Positions 8,760 through 18,206 are shown, counted from the stretch's first letter. The stretch: 64,000 nucleotides of DNA from Neomoorella carbonis (GCF_045278715.1 NZ_CP136420.1:744001-808000); one strand, 5' to 3'. The notes: generated by a model from the sequence alone, not told the origin. Made by a program: numbers and translations.

Positions 8760-10130
8760 ATGAACCCGGTGGTCTTTAAAACTTATGATATACGTGGCGT
8801 GGCAGATAGGGATTTTCCCAGTAAGGAAGTAGAGTGTTTAGGTAGGGCTTTAGGGACTTTTTTTCTAGACAGGGGCGAATGCAAAGCTATTGTGGGGCGG
8901 GATAATCGCCGCCATTCTCCTCGAATTAGCGGGGCACTAATTCAAGGCATTTTAGCAACTGGATGTGATGTGGTAGATATCGGTCAGACAGTTACACCAG
9001 TCTTTTACTTCGCCCATTTTTATTATCAAATCGGGGCTGGAGTAATGGTGACTGCCAGCCATAACCCACCTCAAGATAATGGTTTTAAAATATTCTGTGG
9101 CGATAGTACCATCTACGGAGAAGATATTCAAACAGTACGACGTATTCTTGAGCAAGGTCGATTTTACGCTGGCCAGGGAATATTGCAGAGGATAGATCCG
9201 GAAGAAGCTTATATTAAATATATTACATCCCGTATAAATCCTTTACGAAAGCTTAAGGTTGCTATTGATGCCGGCAATGGTACGGCTGGAGAGTTAGCAG
9301 TTCGCTTATTTACAGCATTAGGATGCGAGGTAGTTCCCCTTTATTGTGAATCAGACCCGGAATTTCCCCATCACCATCCCGATCCTACCATTCCGGAAAA
9401 CCTTACGGATTTAAAGGAGCTTGTTCTTTTGTCCGGCGCGGATGTAGGATTAGGTTTTGATGGTGATGGAGATCGATTGGGGGTTATAAACGATAGAGGA
9501 GAAATTTTGTGGGGTGACCTGCTCCAAATTCTATTCTGGCGAGAGATTCTACCGAAATATCCGGCAGCCCCGGCCATTGTGGAGGTAAAATGTAGCCAAG
9601 CCTTGGTGGAAGAAATTGAACGATTGGGAGGAAGGCCATTTTTCTACAAAACAGGCCATTCCCTTATTAAGGCAAAAATGAAGGAAATAAGAGCCCCCTT
9701 TACCGGCGAAATGTCCGGTCACTTCTTCTTTGCAGATGAATATTTAGGTTTTGATGATGCCTTATATGCCGGGGCTAGGTTAATTAGGCTTCTATCCAGA
9801 GAGAATAAGTCCCTCTCAGAATTACTGGCAGACGTTCCCCGATATTATGCCACGCCTGAAATCCGCATCCCCTGCCCAGAGGAAAAGAAGACAGAAGTGG
9901 TGGCTGAGATTGCTAAAATATTTTCTGATCGGGGCCATGAAATTATTGACATAGATGGAGCCAGAATTATTTTTCCAGATGGGTGGGCATTAGTGCGGGC
10001 CTCTAATACCCAATCCGTTTTGGTAGCGCGTTGTGAGGCTAAAACCCGGAAAGCCCTGGAGAGAATATCTCAATCCCTCTCAGAGGCACTTTCATATTAT
10101 CCCATAGGCCAGTATTGCTGGAAAATATGA
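8760..10130 (+). CDS. manB: Phosphomannomutase/phosphoglucomutase
   Basis: A 456-residue alpha-D-phosphohexomutase converting mannose-6-P to mannose-1-P (and probably glucose-6-P to glucose-1-P), which feeds ManC. The four family loops are visible: the phosphoserine loop TASHNPPQDNGFK, the metal loop GFDGDGDRLGV, the sugar-binding loop GEMSGHFFF, and a C-terminal phosphate-binding region around RASNTQSVLVARCEA. It could start at 8748 or 8760; the latter gives the usual MNPVVFKTYDIRG start. It sits 15 nt after manC, so GDP-mannose synthesis is one unit. Confidence 0.92.
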   Translation: MNPVVFKTYDIRGVADRDFPSKEVECLGRALGTFFLDRGECKAIVGRDNRRHSPRISGALIQGILATGCDVVDIGQTVTPVFYFAHFYYQIGAGVMVTASHNPPQDNGFKIFCGDSTIYGEDIQTVRRILEQGRFYAGQGILQRIDPEEAYIKYITSRINPLRKLKVAIDAGNGTAGELAVRLFTALGCEVVPLYCESDPEFPHHHPDPTIPENLTDLKELVLLSGADVGLGFDGDGDRLGVINDRGEILWGDLLQILFWREILPKYPAAPAIVEVKCSQALVEEIERLGGRPFFYKTGHSLIKAKMKEIRAPFTGEMSGHFFFADEYLGFDDALYAGARLIRLLSRENKSLSELLADVPRYYATPEIRIPCPEEKKTEVVAEIAKIFSDRGHEIIDIDGARIIFPDGWALVRASNTQSVLVARCEAKTRKALERISQSLSEALSYYPIGQYCWKI

Positions 10131-10200
10131 TTTCTGCAGATAACAGTTAGGTGTAATGTTCTGACTGGTTAGTTATTGTTAGATAGAGAGGTATAAAGAC

Positions 10201-11340
10201 TTGTTATCCCCCAAAAGCAACAGAATCTTATTCGTTGCTTCGGTATACACCCACCTGGCCGCTTTCCATATCCCATTCATGCGGCTTCTCCTGGATAAAG
10301 GCTATGAGGTACACGCGGCGGCTTCCTCTAGCGAAGGTAGGAAAGAAGAGGTTGAAGCAGCAGGGATAAAATGCTGGGAGATCCCCTTTGCCCGCTCGCC
10401 TTTTAATGTAAGGAATATGGGAGCCTGCCGGCGGTTAAAGGCTTTACTGCAGTCCCATCATTTTGACCTCATTCATGTCCATACCCCGGTGGCTGCTTTC
10501 CTGGGAAGGTATCTTGCTAAAGTTACGGACCAGGGGGCCGTTTTATATACAGCCCACGGATTTCATTTTTATAAAGGCGCCCCGCTCCGTAACTGGCTGA
10601 TTTATTATAACGCCGAGCGCTTGGCCGCCCGGTGGACGGACGGGCTCATTGTAATGAACGGGGAGGATTTTGAAAACGCCCGCCGCATGGGATTTGAGCC
10701 TGATAAGAATTTGTTTTACGTGCATGGGGTAGGTGTAGATCTAAGCCGCTATGCGCCTCCGTCTTTTTCTGGGGGATACATACGGGCGAAGCTCGGTCTT
10801 TCGTCATCTGATGTAGTGGTCACTTGTATTGCGGAAATGAACCCCAACAAGAATCATATATTGCTCTTGCGTGCGTGGAAGAAGCTGGTGGAAAGATATA
10901 ATGATTGTTACCTCTTGCTGGTAGGGGCAGGAGGGCTCATGTCATACCTGCAGGAGAAAGTTGAGAAAGAGCATATACCCCGGGTGCACTTTCTCGGCTA
11001 CCGCCGGGATGTACCCCGGATCCTCCTGGAAAGCGACATCGTGACCCTGACTTCCAAGCGCGAGGGCCTTCCCAAATCCATCATGGAAGCCATGGCCGCC
11101 GGCAGGCCGGTGGTGGCCACCGATGTGCGCGGCAGCCGGGATCTGGTAGAGGATGGGTGTACTGGGCTCCTGGTTGAGTTGGACGATGTACCGGGTCTGG
11201 CTGCGGCTTTGGAAAGGCTGATTACAGATCCTGAACTGCGGGCCGCCATGGGGGCGGCCGGAAAAGAAAAGATTAAGGACTACTCTTTGGAGAAAGTTTT
11301 AAACGAAATGGCCGCTATTTATGAGCGTTATCTGGAGTAG
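10201..11340 (+). CDS. GT4-family glycosyltransferase 4 (EpsD-like)
   Basis: A 379-residue GT-B glycosyltransferase. The N-terminus ILFVASVYTHLAAFHIPFM and HVHTPVAAFLGR resemble EpsD/TuaC-type enzymes. The donor domain has CIAEMNPNKNH and the EX7E motif in SKREGLPKSIMEAMAAGRP. A TTG start at 10201 is supported by AGAGAGG 9 nt upstream. GC content rises through this gene compared with the preceding block, especially in the 3' half. It probably acts in the same polysaccharide pathway and lies just upstream of a broken epimerase gene. Confidence 0.88.
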   Translation: MLSPKSNRILFVASVYTHLAAFHIPFMRLLLDKGYEVHAAASSSEGRKEEVEAAGIKCWEIPFARSPFNVRNMGACRRLKALLQSHHFDLIHVHTPVAAFLGRYLAKVTDQGAVLYTAHGFHFYKGAPLRNWLIYYNAERLAARWTDGLIVMNGEDFENARRMGFEPDKNLFYVHGVGVDLSRYAPPSFSGGYIRAKLGLSSSDVVVTCIAEMNPNKNHILLLRAWKKLVERYNDCYLLLVGAGGLMSYLQEKVEKEHIPRVHFLGYRRDVPRILLESDIVTLTSKREGLPKSIMEAMAAGRPVVATDVRGSRDLVEDGCTGLLVELDDVPGLAAALERLITDPELRAAMGAAGKEKIKDYSLEKVLNEMAAIYERYLE

Positions 11341-11460
11341 ATAGCGGGTTGAGTAGTTACCTGGGTGACAGATACTTGTGCGTTGTAAGGCGAATGTGAA
11401 GGTTTAGCCAGCTATGTTCGGGCAGCATGGTACAGGTGCTGGACGAAAGGAGAGGGAATA

Positions 11461-12019
11461 TTGCGTATTTTAATCACCGGCGGCGCCGGTTTCGCCCTAC
11501 GGGATCAGTAAACTTACCGGGGAGATGTACCTGCGCTTTTTCGCGCGCGAATATGGCCTGCGCTGCACGGCCCTTCGATATGGCAATGTATACGGCCCCC
11601 GGCAGGACCCCCACGGCGCGGCCGGCGTGGTGGCCATATTCTTGCGGCGGCTTTTGGCCGGGGAAGCGCCGGTAATCAACGACGACGGAAAATATATACG
11701 AGATTACGTAGATGTTGAGGATGTGTCGCGGGCCAACCTTTTGGCCCTGGAGGGCTTCCGTGCTTATAACGTCGGCACGGGCTTGGGTACAGACGTAAAC
11801 CAACTGGAGAGAGGCCTGCGGCAGGCCCTGGCAGAGGTGCTGCACTAGCAGGGCCGGGTTGCGGAGCTGCCGGCAGCCACCTACGGCCCGCCGCGGCCGG
11901 GGGATCTGCGCGTGAGCCTCCTGGACGCCAGCAAGATCGCGCGGGAACTGGGCTGGCGCCCGCAGGTGACCCTGGCGGAGGGCCTCCGGCGCAGCGCCTC
12001 CTGGTTTGCTGGGCGATAG
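11461..12019 (+). pseudogene. NAD-dependent sugar epimerase, internally deleted and interrupted
   Basis: A UDP-sugar 4-epimerase-like (extended SDR) gene. It begins LRILITGGAGF (TTG start, AAAGGAGAGGG upstream), then jumps with a frame change at about 11493 directly to PYGISKLTGEMYLRFF, losing about 130 codons between the NAD loop and the YxxxK region. Downstream the frame reads YGNVYGPRQDPHG and YNVGTG, hits TAG at 11846, and continues in frame with ASKIARELGWRP to 12019. It thus carries one deletion, one frameshift and one stop. It cannot make an active enzyme. Confidence 0.85.
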
Positions 12020-12079
12020 TGCGTTGCGAATGAATTACTGCTTTATTTGCTTTATTGCTCTGGGGGAGGACCATTAGCT

Positions 12080-13426
12080 TTGCGCTGGACGAAAATAGCG
12101 AAAATCCTGGGGGATCTTTTGATAGTTAATTTTAGCTTTTACATGGCCTTCTGGATCCGGTTTAGCGGCAATATTCCCTACGTTAACTGGCAGGCCTACT
12201 GGACGACAGCCATCTGGATCACCCTGGTGGCTTTTATTCTTTTTTACAGCTATGGCCTTTATGTCGGCGGCCGCTACCGCTGGATAGAGATCTTTGCCGC
12301 CCTGGTGTGGGTGGTGGTTTTGACCACCCTTTTTGGCATTGCCCTGTCCTACATGCTGCAAAAATACGCCTTCCCCCGTTCGGTTTTCCTTATGACGGCC
12401 CCCCTGCAGCTCCTTCTTTTAAGTATCTGGCGCTATGCCGTCTGGCGCTATAGCATCTGGCGGCAGGGGGTGTTGACCCTGGTGGTGGTAGGCCCGGTGG
12501 ATGCAGCCGATTTGCGGGCGCGCCAGCTTGTCGCTGAAGGCGAGCGGCTCCACCGGGTACTGGGCCTGGTGGTTGAAGGCGGTGCCAGCCAAAACCGGAC
12601 GGAGTTCCCGGTCCTTGGTACATTCGAAGAACTGGCAACGGCCCTTGATAATAGCAGGCCCAGGGCGGTTTTGCTCTGTGACGGCCTCCCCCTGGAGCAG
12701 CGGGAAAGGATGCTGCGAGAAATCACAGCTCGCAACCTGGCCGTTTTTATCGTTCCGGATATTTATGAAATCTTGCTGGCCCAGTCCAGAATGGGCCAGC
12801 TTGACGGTATCCCTGTTTTCCGGGTAGATGGTTTTGTTGCCTTGCCTTCCGGGGCCTGGAAGCGGGCCTTCGATATTGCTTTGTCCTTATGTCTATCTAT
12901 AATAGCCATACCTTTGATTTTGCTGGCGGCCCTTGCAATAAAAATAGAATCTCCAGGAGGGCCGGTATTTTACCGCCAGCAGCGGGTCGGCCAGGGAGGC
13001 CGGGTGTTCCAGTTAATCAAACTGCGCACTATGATACCCGACGCTGAAAAGTATACCGGCCCCGTGCTGGCCACAGCCGGCGATCCGCGCTTGACACGGG
13101 TGGGCCGTTTTCTAAGGGCAACTCGCATTGACGAGCTGCCCCAGCTCTGGAACGTCCTCAAAGGGGAGATGAGCTTCATCGGCCCCCGGCCGGAGCGGCC
13201 GGTCTTTGTGGAACAGTTCAGGAAAGAAGTGCCGGGCTATGATTGGCGCCATCAGTTAAAGGTAGGTATCACCGGCCTGGCCCAGGTCCAGGGGCGCTAC
13301 AGCACCACGCCGGCCGATAAACTGCGTTATGACCTGCTCTATGCTAAAACCATCTCACCTTTAAGCGACGCCCAGATTCTTTTACATACCCTGAAAGTAA
13401 TGCTCATGCGCGATAAAGCATCATAG
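12080..13426 (+). CDS. Polyprenyl-phosphate sugar-1-phosphate transferase (initiating enzyme)
   Basis: A membrane enzyme of about 448 residues that transfers a sugar-1-phosphate from UDP-sugar to undecaprenyl phosphate, the first step of repeat-unit synthesis. About four N-terminal membrane helices and a CoA-binding-like central domain are followed by a fifth membrane segment (AFDIALSLCLSIIAIPLIL) and the catalytic bacterial sugar transferase domain, with VFYRQQRVGQGG, KLRTM, RIDELPQLWNVL and FIGPRPERP. I choose the TTG at 12080 because GGGGGAGG ends 10 nt upstream; an in-frame ATG at 12047 lies before that site. The galE gene follows after 12 nt. Confidence 0.9.
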   Translation: MRWTKIAKILGDLLIVNFSFYMAFWIRFSGNIPYVNWQAYWTTAIWITLVAFILFYSYGLYVGGRYRWIEIFAALVWVVVLTTLFGIALSYMLQKYAFPRSVFLMTAPLQLLLLSIWRYAVWRYSIWRQGVLTLVVVGPVDAADLRARQLVAEGERLHRVLGLVVEGGASQNRTEFPVLGTFEELATALDNSRPRAVLLCDGLPLEQRERMLREITARNLAVFIVPDIYEILLAQSRMGQLDGIPVFRVDGFVALPSGAWKRAFDIALSLCLSIIAIPLILLAALAIKIESPGGPVFYRQQRVGQGGRVFQLIKLRTMIPDAEKYTGPVLATAGDPRLTRVGRFLRATRIDELPQLWNVLKGEMSFIGPRPERPVFVEQFRKEVPGYDWRHQLKVGITGLAQVQGRYSTTPADKLRYDLLYAKTISPLSDAQILLHTLKVMLMRDKAS

Positions 13427-13438
13427 GAGGTACATATC

Positions 13439-14452
13439 ATGGCTAAAGTACTGGTCACCGGCGGGGCGGGATATATCGGCAGCCACGTGGTGAAGGCCCT
13501 GGGGGAGAGGGGTTACCACGTGCTGACCTACGACAGCCTGGTAACGGGTCACCCCTGGGCGGTCTTATACGGCGACCTGGTGGTGGGCGACCTTTTGGAC
13601 GCCGCCAAACTGGAAGCGGTGATCCGGGAGTTCCGGCCCGACGCCGTCATGCACTTTGCGGCCCATATTGTCGTCCCCGAGTCCGTGGCCCAACCTCTGA
13701 AATATTACATCAACAACGTGCAGGGCACCTTGAACCTCCTGGACTGCATGAAAAAGGGCGGGGTGGAGAAGCTGATATTTTCTTCCAGCGCCGCCGTCTA
13801 CGGCATCCCGGAGCAAATCCCGGTGCCGGAAGAGGCCCCCTTAAACCCCATCAACCCCTACGGCTACAGCAAGGCCATGGTGGAGAGGGTGCTGAAGGAT
13901 TTGGACGCCGCCGGGGGGATCACTTACGTTTCCCTCCGGTATTTCAATGTCGCCGGGGCCGACCGGGACGGTAGAATCGGCGAGGGGAAAGAAGACGCCA
14001 CCCATCTCATCACCCTGGCCACCCGCACTGCTGCCGGGAAACGGCCTTATTTAAGCATCTTTGGCACCGACTATCCTACCCCCGACGGCACCTGCATCCG
14101 CGACTACATCCACGTGGAGGACCTGGCGGCGGCCCACGTGCTGGCCCTGGAGTACTTGCTGGACGGCGGGAAGAGCGACGTGTTCAACTGCGGCTACGGC
14201 CGCGGCTACTCCGTGCTGGAGGTGATCGCGGCGGCGAAGAAGGCTACCGGCGTGGACTTCCCGGTACGCTTTGAAGGCCGGCGGCCGGGGGACCCGCCGG
14301 TGCTGGTGGCCGACGCCGGGAAAATCCGTGAACGTCTCGGCTGGGTGCCGGCTTACGACAACCTGGAGGGCATTATCTATTCCGCCTGGCAGTGGGAACG
14401 GAAGAGGAATAGCGTCCCGGCTAGGCCCGCGACTATTTCACCCAGGCGGTGA
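13439..14452 (+). CDS. galE: UDP-glucose 4-epimerase, copy 1 (intact)
   Basis: A 337-residue extended SDR that interconverts UDP-glucose and UDP-galactose. NAD loop GGAGYIGSH at residues 7-15, catalytic Ser in SSSAAVYG, and catalytic YxxxK (Y141-GYS-K145) are all present, followed by RYFNVAGAD and NCGYGRGYSVLEV. AGGAGG stands about 9 nt upstream. The last 14 or so residues (SVPARPATISPRR) are not native: they are an out-of-frame reading of a relic related to the 117-aa gene family at 23.4 kb. It is nearly identical to the broken copy at 18207 and the fragment at 23.9 kb. Confidence 0.92.
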   Translation: MAKVLVTGGAGYIGSHVVKALGERGYHVLTYDSLVTGHPWAVLYGDLVVGDLLDAAKLEAVIREFRPDAVMHFAAHIVVPESVAQPLKYYINNVQGTLNLLDCMKKGGVEKLIFSSSAAVYGIPEQIPVPEEAPLNPINPYGYSKAMVERVLKDLDAAGGITYVSLRYFNVAGADRDGRIGEGKEDATHLITLATRTAAGKRPYLSIFGTDYPTPDGTCIRDYIHVEDLAAAHVLALEYLLDGGKSDVFNCGYGRGYSVLEVIAAAKKATGVDFPVRFEGRRPGDPPVLVADAGKIRERLGWVPAYDNLEGIIYSAWQWERKRNSVPARPATISPRR

Positions 14453-14717
14453 CCAGCGAGTAAGAGGATAGTCCTGAGATTAGGACCATGTAGAAAGCGA
14501 CCGGGTGAAGCTTGCCGCCACCGAGCACGCTAAGCCCTGTAGTATCTTATGGATATGCCCTTTACAGCAAGCCTGAATTTTGTTTGCAAGCATAGTGCTA
14601 TAATAGTATACTTCTGGTAAGAAAATCTTTCTGGATGTAAGGAGAAGGATGCTTCATGTCCAACCCTTTAGTGCGCTTAACCAGTAAAGGGCAGATGACT
14701 ATTCCCCAAAGTATCAG
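14270..14717 (+). repeat. Repeat R1, copy a (galE 3' end to abrB start)
   Basis: This stretch closely matches 23930-24369: galE 3' end, the shared tail CGCGACTATTTCACCCAGG, a spacer with a promoter-like region, and the first 22 codons of an AbrB gene. Similarity ends at AGTATCAGAG (about 14717 versus 24368). Confidence 0.8.
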
Positions 14718-14736
14718 AGCGTTTTGCCTGGAGTGA
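14656..14736 (+). pseudogene. AbrB-type antitoxin, truncated after 22 codons
   Basis: Identical in its first 22 codons to the intact vapB-like gene at 24306 (MSNPLVRLTSKGQMTIPQSI). It then joins unrelated sequence and stops at 14736. It lacks the rest of the swapped-hairpin domain and the toxin-binding tail, and no toxin gene follows. It is a recombination remnant. Confidence 0.8.
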
Positions 14737-14887
14737 AACCGGTAAAATACCGGGCTTCGCGGAGCAATGCCGGGAATTGAAGACAAATCGCTGGTATAAG
14801 CTGCTGGCACGCCCGGGGCGCTGTAAGGTGGTACAGTTGACGCCTGCGCGTAATGGCCGAACACTAGCGCTTTTTCATGGAGGATAA
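14719..14887 (+). pseudogene. C-terminal fragment of an unidentified protein
   Basis: An open frame of about 55 codons (RFAWSETGKIPGFAEQCREL at its start, ending LALFHGG) without a start codon, running from the abrB junction to a stop within the ribosome site of the next gene. It has the look of the 3' end of a lost gene that was coupled to the 173-aa gene downstream, just as the pRiA4b ORF-3-like gene precedes the second copy of that gene. I do not recognise the family. Confidence 0.4.
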
Positions 14888-14888
14888 T

Positions 14889-15410
14889 ATGGCGCGTAAA
14901 TTACCTAAATACCTGAAGGCAGATATTGAACGCGGCTTTATCCTGGCCTACTATGAACTGGTGAAAGGCTGTAGGGTAAGCCTGGATGTATCCGGAGAAA
15001 ATATTATTCCGGTAGTGGCCTTTGCCCAAAAACCGGGGGAATTTTATGGTATGGATTTTTCCAGTATATATCATTTTGCAGAAAAAGAGAAGCTGCAAAC
15101 AAGGCTACGCCGGGTGCAGAAAAAAGTTGACGCACTCCAACGCTATGCAGAGTTTGCAGCATTGCAAATGGAAATGAAGTATCAGGTGGTCTACGAAATC
15201 TGGTGTTTCATGCCGCCCAACAAATTAGTGCTTGAAACAGTGAGTAAAGCCAGAGAAGAGGGAATGCCGGTAGAGCTGGTATCTGTACAAGAGGTACATG
15301 CCCGCTTAAAGCAGGTAGCCCTTCTCGAACCCATGGACAAGGACATTATTTACGAGAATGCTTTCCTGTGGGCGGCAAGTCTTTTCCGTAATGCCGGCGC
15401 TTGGAAATAG
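14889..15410 (+). CDS. Unknown conserved protein, paralogue 1
   Basis: A 173-residue soluble protein (MARKLPKYLKADIERGFILA) that I do not recognise. It has a basic N-terminus, a central charged coiled-coil-like stretch (EKEKLQTRLRRVQKKVDALQ, about residues 66-85) and a C-terminal ENAFLWAASLFRNAGAWK. The ATG at 14889 has GGAGG at 14879-14883. A second copy at 19892 is over 90 percent identical by eye, including DNA around the ribosome site, so this is a recent duplication. No catalytic motif is evident. The substitutions between the two copies are mostly conservative, which suggests both were or are functional. Confidence 0.7.
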   Translation: MARKLPKYLKADIERGFILAYYELVKGCRVSLDVSGENIIPVVAFAQKPGEFYGMDFSSIYHFAEKEKLQTRLRRVQKKVDALQRYAEFAALQMEMKYQVVYEIWCFMPPNKLVLETVSKAREEGMPVELVSVQEVHARLKQVALLEPMDKDIIYENAFLWAASLFRNAGAWK

Positions 15411-15466
15411 CCGGATAGCCTATTAGGAAAAGAAGCAACTATAATAACTGCAGGGATAGGGTGGGT

Positions 15467-16351
15467 ATGATTATGCCGGATTTAGTAGAACTAATCGTTT
15501 TGGCGGCAGGAAAGACAAATCTGCGCTGCCTCCGGTTACCGGAACGAAAGATTATTACCTTACGGCCGGTCGGAGGCGTCAGGGATGAAACGGAGGGAGA
15601 AATCCTCAGGGTCATCCCCAATAAAGAATGGGAATACAAGAAGCATACTTATCTTTCGGGTAAAGTCATTGATTCTTACATAGACGGTTCCGTATTAACA
15701 CCTGTTCCCCTGAGACTGTACTCGCATGGCACCTGGGATTCTTTTTATTACTTTGCCGAGCTGTGGGAAATTGATCCGGACCGGGATTTGCCTTCGTCTT
15801 TACCTGAGTGGGTAATTGCTGTTCTGAAAGCAGGTCCCCGTGAGGTATTTGAAATGGAGCAAATTATCCCCGGGGCGAACCCTGAGGAAATGGAGGACCC
15901 AATATCCCTGGCGGTTGAATATGCTCATCAGGGCAATATTGATAAAACGTGGGAAATTTTGCAGGGGTGCCTGACCAAAGATCTGCGTTGCATTGATGCC
16001 TTTGTCCACCTGGGCACATATACATTTGGAGATGGGCGCAGCGCCTGGCATGCAAAAAGAGCGATGCAACGTTACCTGGCAGGGGTTAAAGTTGGCGAGC
16101 AGGCCCTGCCGCCAGGCTTTAACGGACTGCTTCCGTGGAGCTGGATAAATAATCGCCCTTTTCTGCGCGCCCTGCACGGGCTGGGCCTCTGCCAGTGGCG
16201 CCTGGGCCAGTTTGATGCCGCCCGCAAGACATTCTGGCGCATTTTAATGTTGGATCCCATGGATGCCCTGGGATGCCGGTTTATTCTCCCGGATGTAGAA
16301 AAGGGTCGCGATTACCTTGCAACAGTAGCGGATGAAAATGGGCCTTGTTAG
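15467..16351 (+). CDS. TPR-containing hypothetical protein
   Basis: About 294 residues, unrecognised. The C-terminal half shows tetratricopeptide-like helices (AVEYAHQGNIDKTWEILQGC, then LGLCQWRLGQFDAARKTFWR followed by ILMLDPMDALG), so it likely mediates protein contacts. The N-terminal half is a mixed domain with WEYKKHTYLSGKVIDSYID. The start is probably the ATG at 15467 or 15473, behind AGGGTGGG. It lies alone between the 173-aa gene and a convergent Rpn-type gene. A short TPR fragment of similar style occurs at 41829. Confidence 0.65.
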   Translation: MIMPDLVELIVLAAGKTNLRCLRLPERKIITLRPVGGVRDETEGEILRVIPNKEWEYKKHTYLSGKVIDSYIDGSVLTPVPLRLYSHGTWDSFYYFAELWEIDPDRDLPSSLPEWVIAVLKAGPREVFEMEQIIPGANPEEMEDPISLAVEYAHQGNIDKTWEILQGCLTKDLRCIDAFVHLGTYTFGDGRSAWHAKRAMQRYLAGVKVGEQALPPGFNGLLPWSWINNRPFLRALHGLGLCQWRLGQFDAARKTFWRILMLDPMDALGCRFILPDVEKGRDYLATVADENGPC

Positions 16352-16475
16352 AGGCGATTACGCCGGCTTGACCATCCAGTGTTATATCCATTGGTTACTG
16401 ATATAATCCGCGGGGATTTAAAGAATAACTTAAAGACCTGCCCGGTTAAAGCGAGCCGGTCTTGGGAAGCGAGGG

Positions 16476-17378
16476 TCAATGTTTAATATCAAGGACCTTC
16501 AACAGTTCATCCTCGCTGGTGATGTCCAATATCTTTTCCGCCAGGTCATCTAGCTGCTCCACTGATAAAGTCTTTATTTTCACTTCCACTTCAGAAGAAA
16601 TGGTACCCAGGCGTTTCCTTAGCTGTCTTAAAAGTATTTCCTGCCGGCCCTGCTGTCGGCCTTTTAAATGCCAGGATGTGGTTAATTCCATAACCCTTTG
16701 CACCTCCTCGGGTTGGAGTTCTTCCGGTAACTTCTCCTGCAAGGTTTTTTCTTCTTCGGCGTTCAGCACCAGATAGCTTTCAAAAAAGGCGGTTATCAGT
16801 TCCATCCGCGCCGGGTCCAGCTGCATCCGTGTCAACAGGCGTAAAAACTCGATCTTTACCTGTACCCGCTCCCGGGGCGAATAGTCCATTTTGCTTAACA
16901 ATGCCGCTGCTACCGGGTTGTTGCTGCCCAAGTACTGCCGCCAAGGCAGTCGCTTGAGTTGTACTTTGTAGAACTCGAATTGCAGGACCTTGAGAAAAGG
17001 AAACTCTACTTCATGCCGGTTGGTTTCTTCTGCCTTACTGTCATGGGCAAAGACAGCGATGGGCAGCACCCTTTTCTGGTGTTTTTCGTAAAGCCGGCTG
17101 AAGTAAATGAACATGCGCCGGGCGAAGTCGGCTTGCCGGTAGGCCTGGGGCTCGATATGGACCAGGACGCAGCCGTCTTCTCCTTTGATTTTAACTTCCG
17201 CCAGGATATCAACGTAGTGTTTGTCGCCGGCGGTAATATCGGTTATAATTTCCTGGGTTAAAAACCTGGTGTCCGAATAGTCGATTAAAGCATGGGCTTC
17301 CGGAAAGAAGAGCTCGATAAACTCTCGGAAAAAGGTGGTCAGCAGTTCCTTAAACAGGCGGTCGTGGTCGACGGGCAT
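16476..17378 (-). CDS. Rpn-type PD-(D/E)XK nuclease, copy 1 (intact)
   Basis: A 300-residue protein of the Rpn/transposase_31-like group with a C-terminal DUF4351-like region. The nuclease core is near the N-terminus: DHDRLFKELLTTFFREF, then DILAEVKIKGEDGCVLVHIEPQ with the D-(x)n-E-x-K pattern around residues 57-64. The C-terminus has the Gln/Arg repeat GRQQGRQEILLRQLRKR and a helical tail. Such proteins are DNA endonucleases linked to recombination and, in some studies, phage defence. A broken second copy lies at 21593-22485. It is convergent with the TPR gene. Confidence 0.8.
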   Translation of the reverse strand: MPVDHDRLFKELLTTFFREFIELFFPEAHALIDYSDTRFLTQEIITDITAGDKHYVDILAEVKIKGEDGCVLVHIEPQAYRQADFARRMFIYFSRLYEKHQKRVLPIAVFAHDSKAEETNRHEVEFPFLKVLQFEFYKVQLKRLPWRQYLGSNNPVAAALLSKMDYSPRERVQVKIEFLRLLTRMQLDPARMELITAFFESYLVLNAEEEKTLQEKLPEELQPEEVQRVMELTTSWHLKGRQQGRQEILLRQLRKRLGTISSEVEVKIKTLSVEQLDDLAEKILDITSEDELLKVLDIKH

Positions 17379-17530
17379 CGGCGGTTGCTCCTGTTTTTCT
17401 TTATTTTACCTGAGAGGGCCTGGCTGAGCAAGGGTTAGTTATTTAATTTTTTTGCGCTGCAAAAAAATGGTTGGTAACTATAATCCAATGGCGCGTAATG
17501 TATGTTATTATAGAAGTAACAACGGATAGT

Positions 17531-18177
17531 TTGTCCTCATCTCCACAGATAAAGCCGTCAACCCCACCAGCATCATGGGGGCTTCCAAGCGGGTGGCGGA
17601 GATGGTGGTTCAGGATATGGCCAAAAGGAGCCGGACCCGCTTCGCCGCCGTGCGCTTTGGGAATGTCCTAGGCAGCCGGGGCAGCGTGGTACCCCTCTTC
17701 CAGCGCCAGATTGCCGCCGGCGGCCCGGTGAAAGTGACCCACCCGGAGATGACCCGCTACTTTATGACTATCCCCGAGGCAGTGCAGCTGGTCATCCAGG
17801 CAGGTGCTTTAGTGCGGGGCGGGGAGATCTTCGTCCTCGACATGGGCGAACCGGTGAAGATAGTGGACCTGGCCCGGAGTATGATCATCTTGTCGGGCTT
17901 TGTGCCGGGACGGGATATTGAAATCGTCTTTACAGGCATCCGTCCCGGTGAGAAGCTCCATGAAGAAATCCTGACGGCTGGCGAAGGGGTCAACGCCACC
18001 TCCCATGAACGCATCTTTATAGCCAGGCCGGAGGAGTTCGACGCTGCAGTGCTGGAGCGCTTCCTGGCCATCGTTTCCCAGCCCGGCTGGCGGGCCGACA
18101 TGGCCGGGATGGAGGAGTTTTTACGCTGGTGCTGCCGGGCTTCCGGGCAAAAGATGGACGGGAAATGGTGCAGGTAG
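17531..18177 (+). pseudogene. CapD/PglF-like nucleotide-sugar dehydratase, 5'-truncated
   Basis: The C-terminal 210 or so residues of a membrane-type UDP-sugar 4,6-dehydratase/epimerase. Reading begins abruptly at VLISTDKAVNPTSIMGASKR (about 17537) and includes AVRFGNVLGSRGSVVPLF, VTHPEMTRYFMTIPEAV, FVLDMGEPVKI and GIRPGEKLHEE. The NAD-binding half and membrane helices are missing, and upstream sequence is unrelated. The reading frame is intact to 18177. It probably once belonged to the polysaccharide locus, and galE copy 2 follows after 29 nt. Confidence 0.85.
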
Positions 18178-18206
18178 GGTAAGACGGGGTACAGGAGGTA
18201 CATTTC

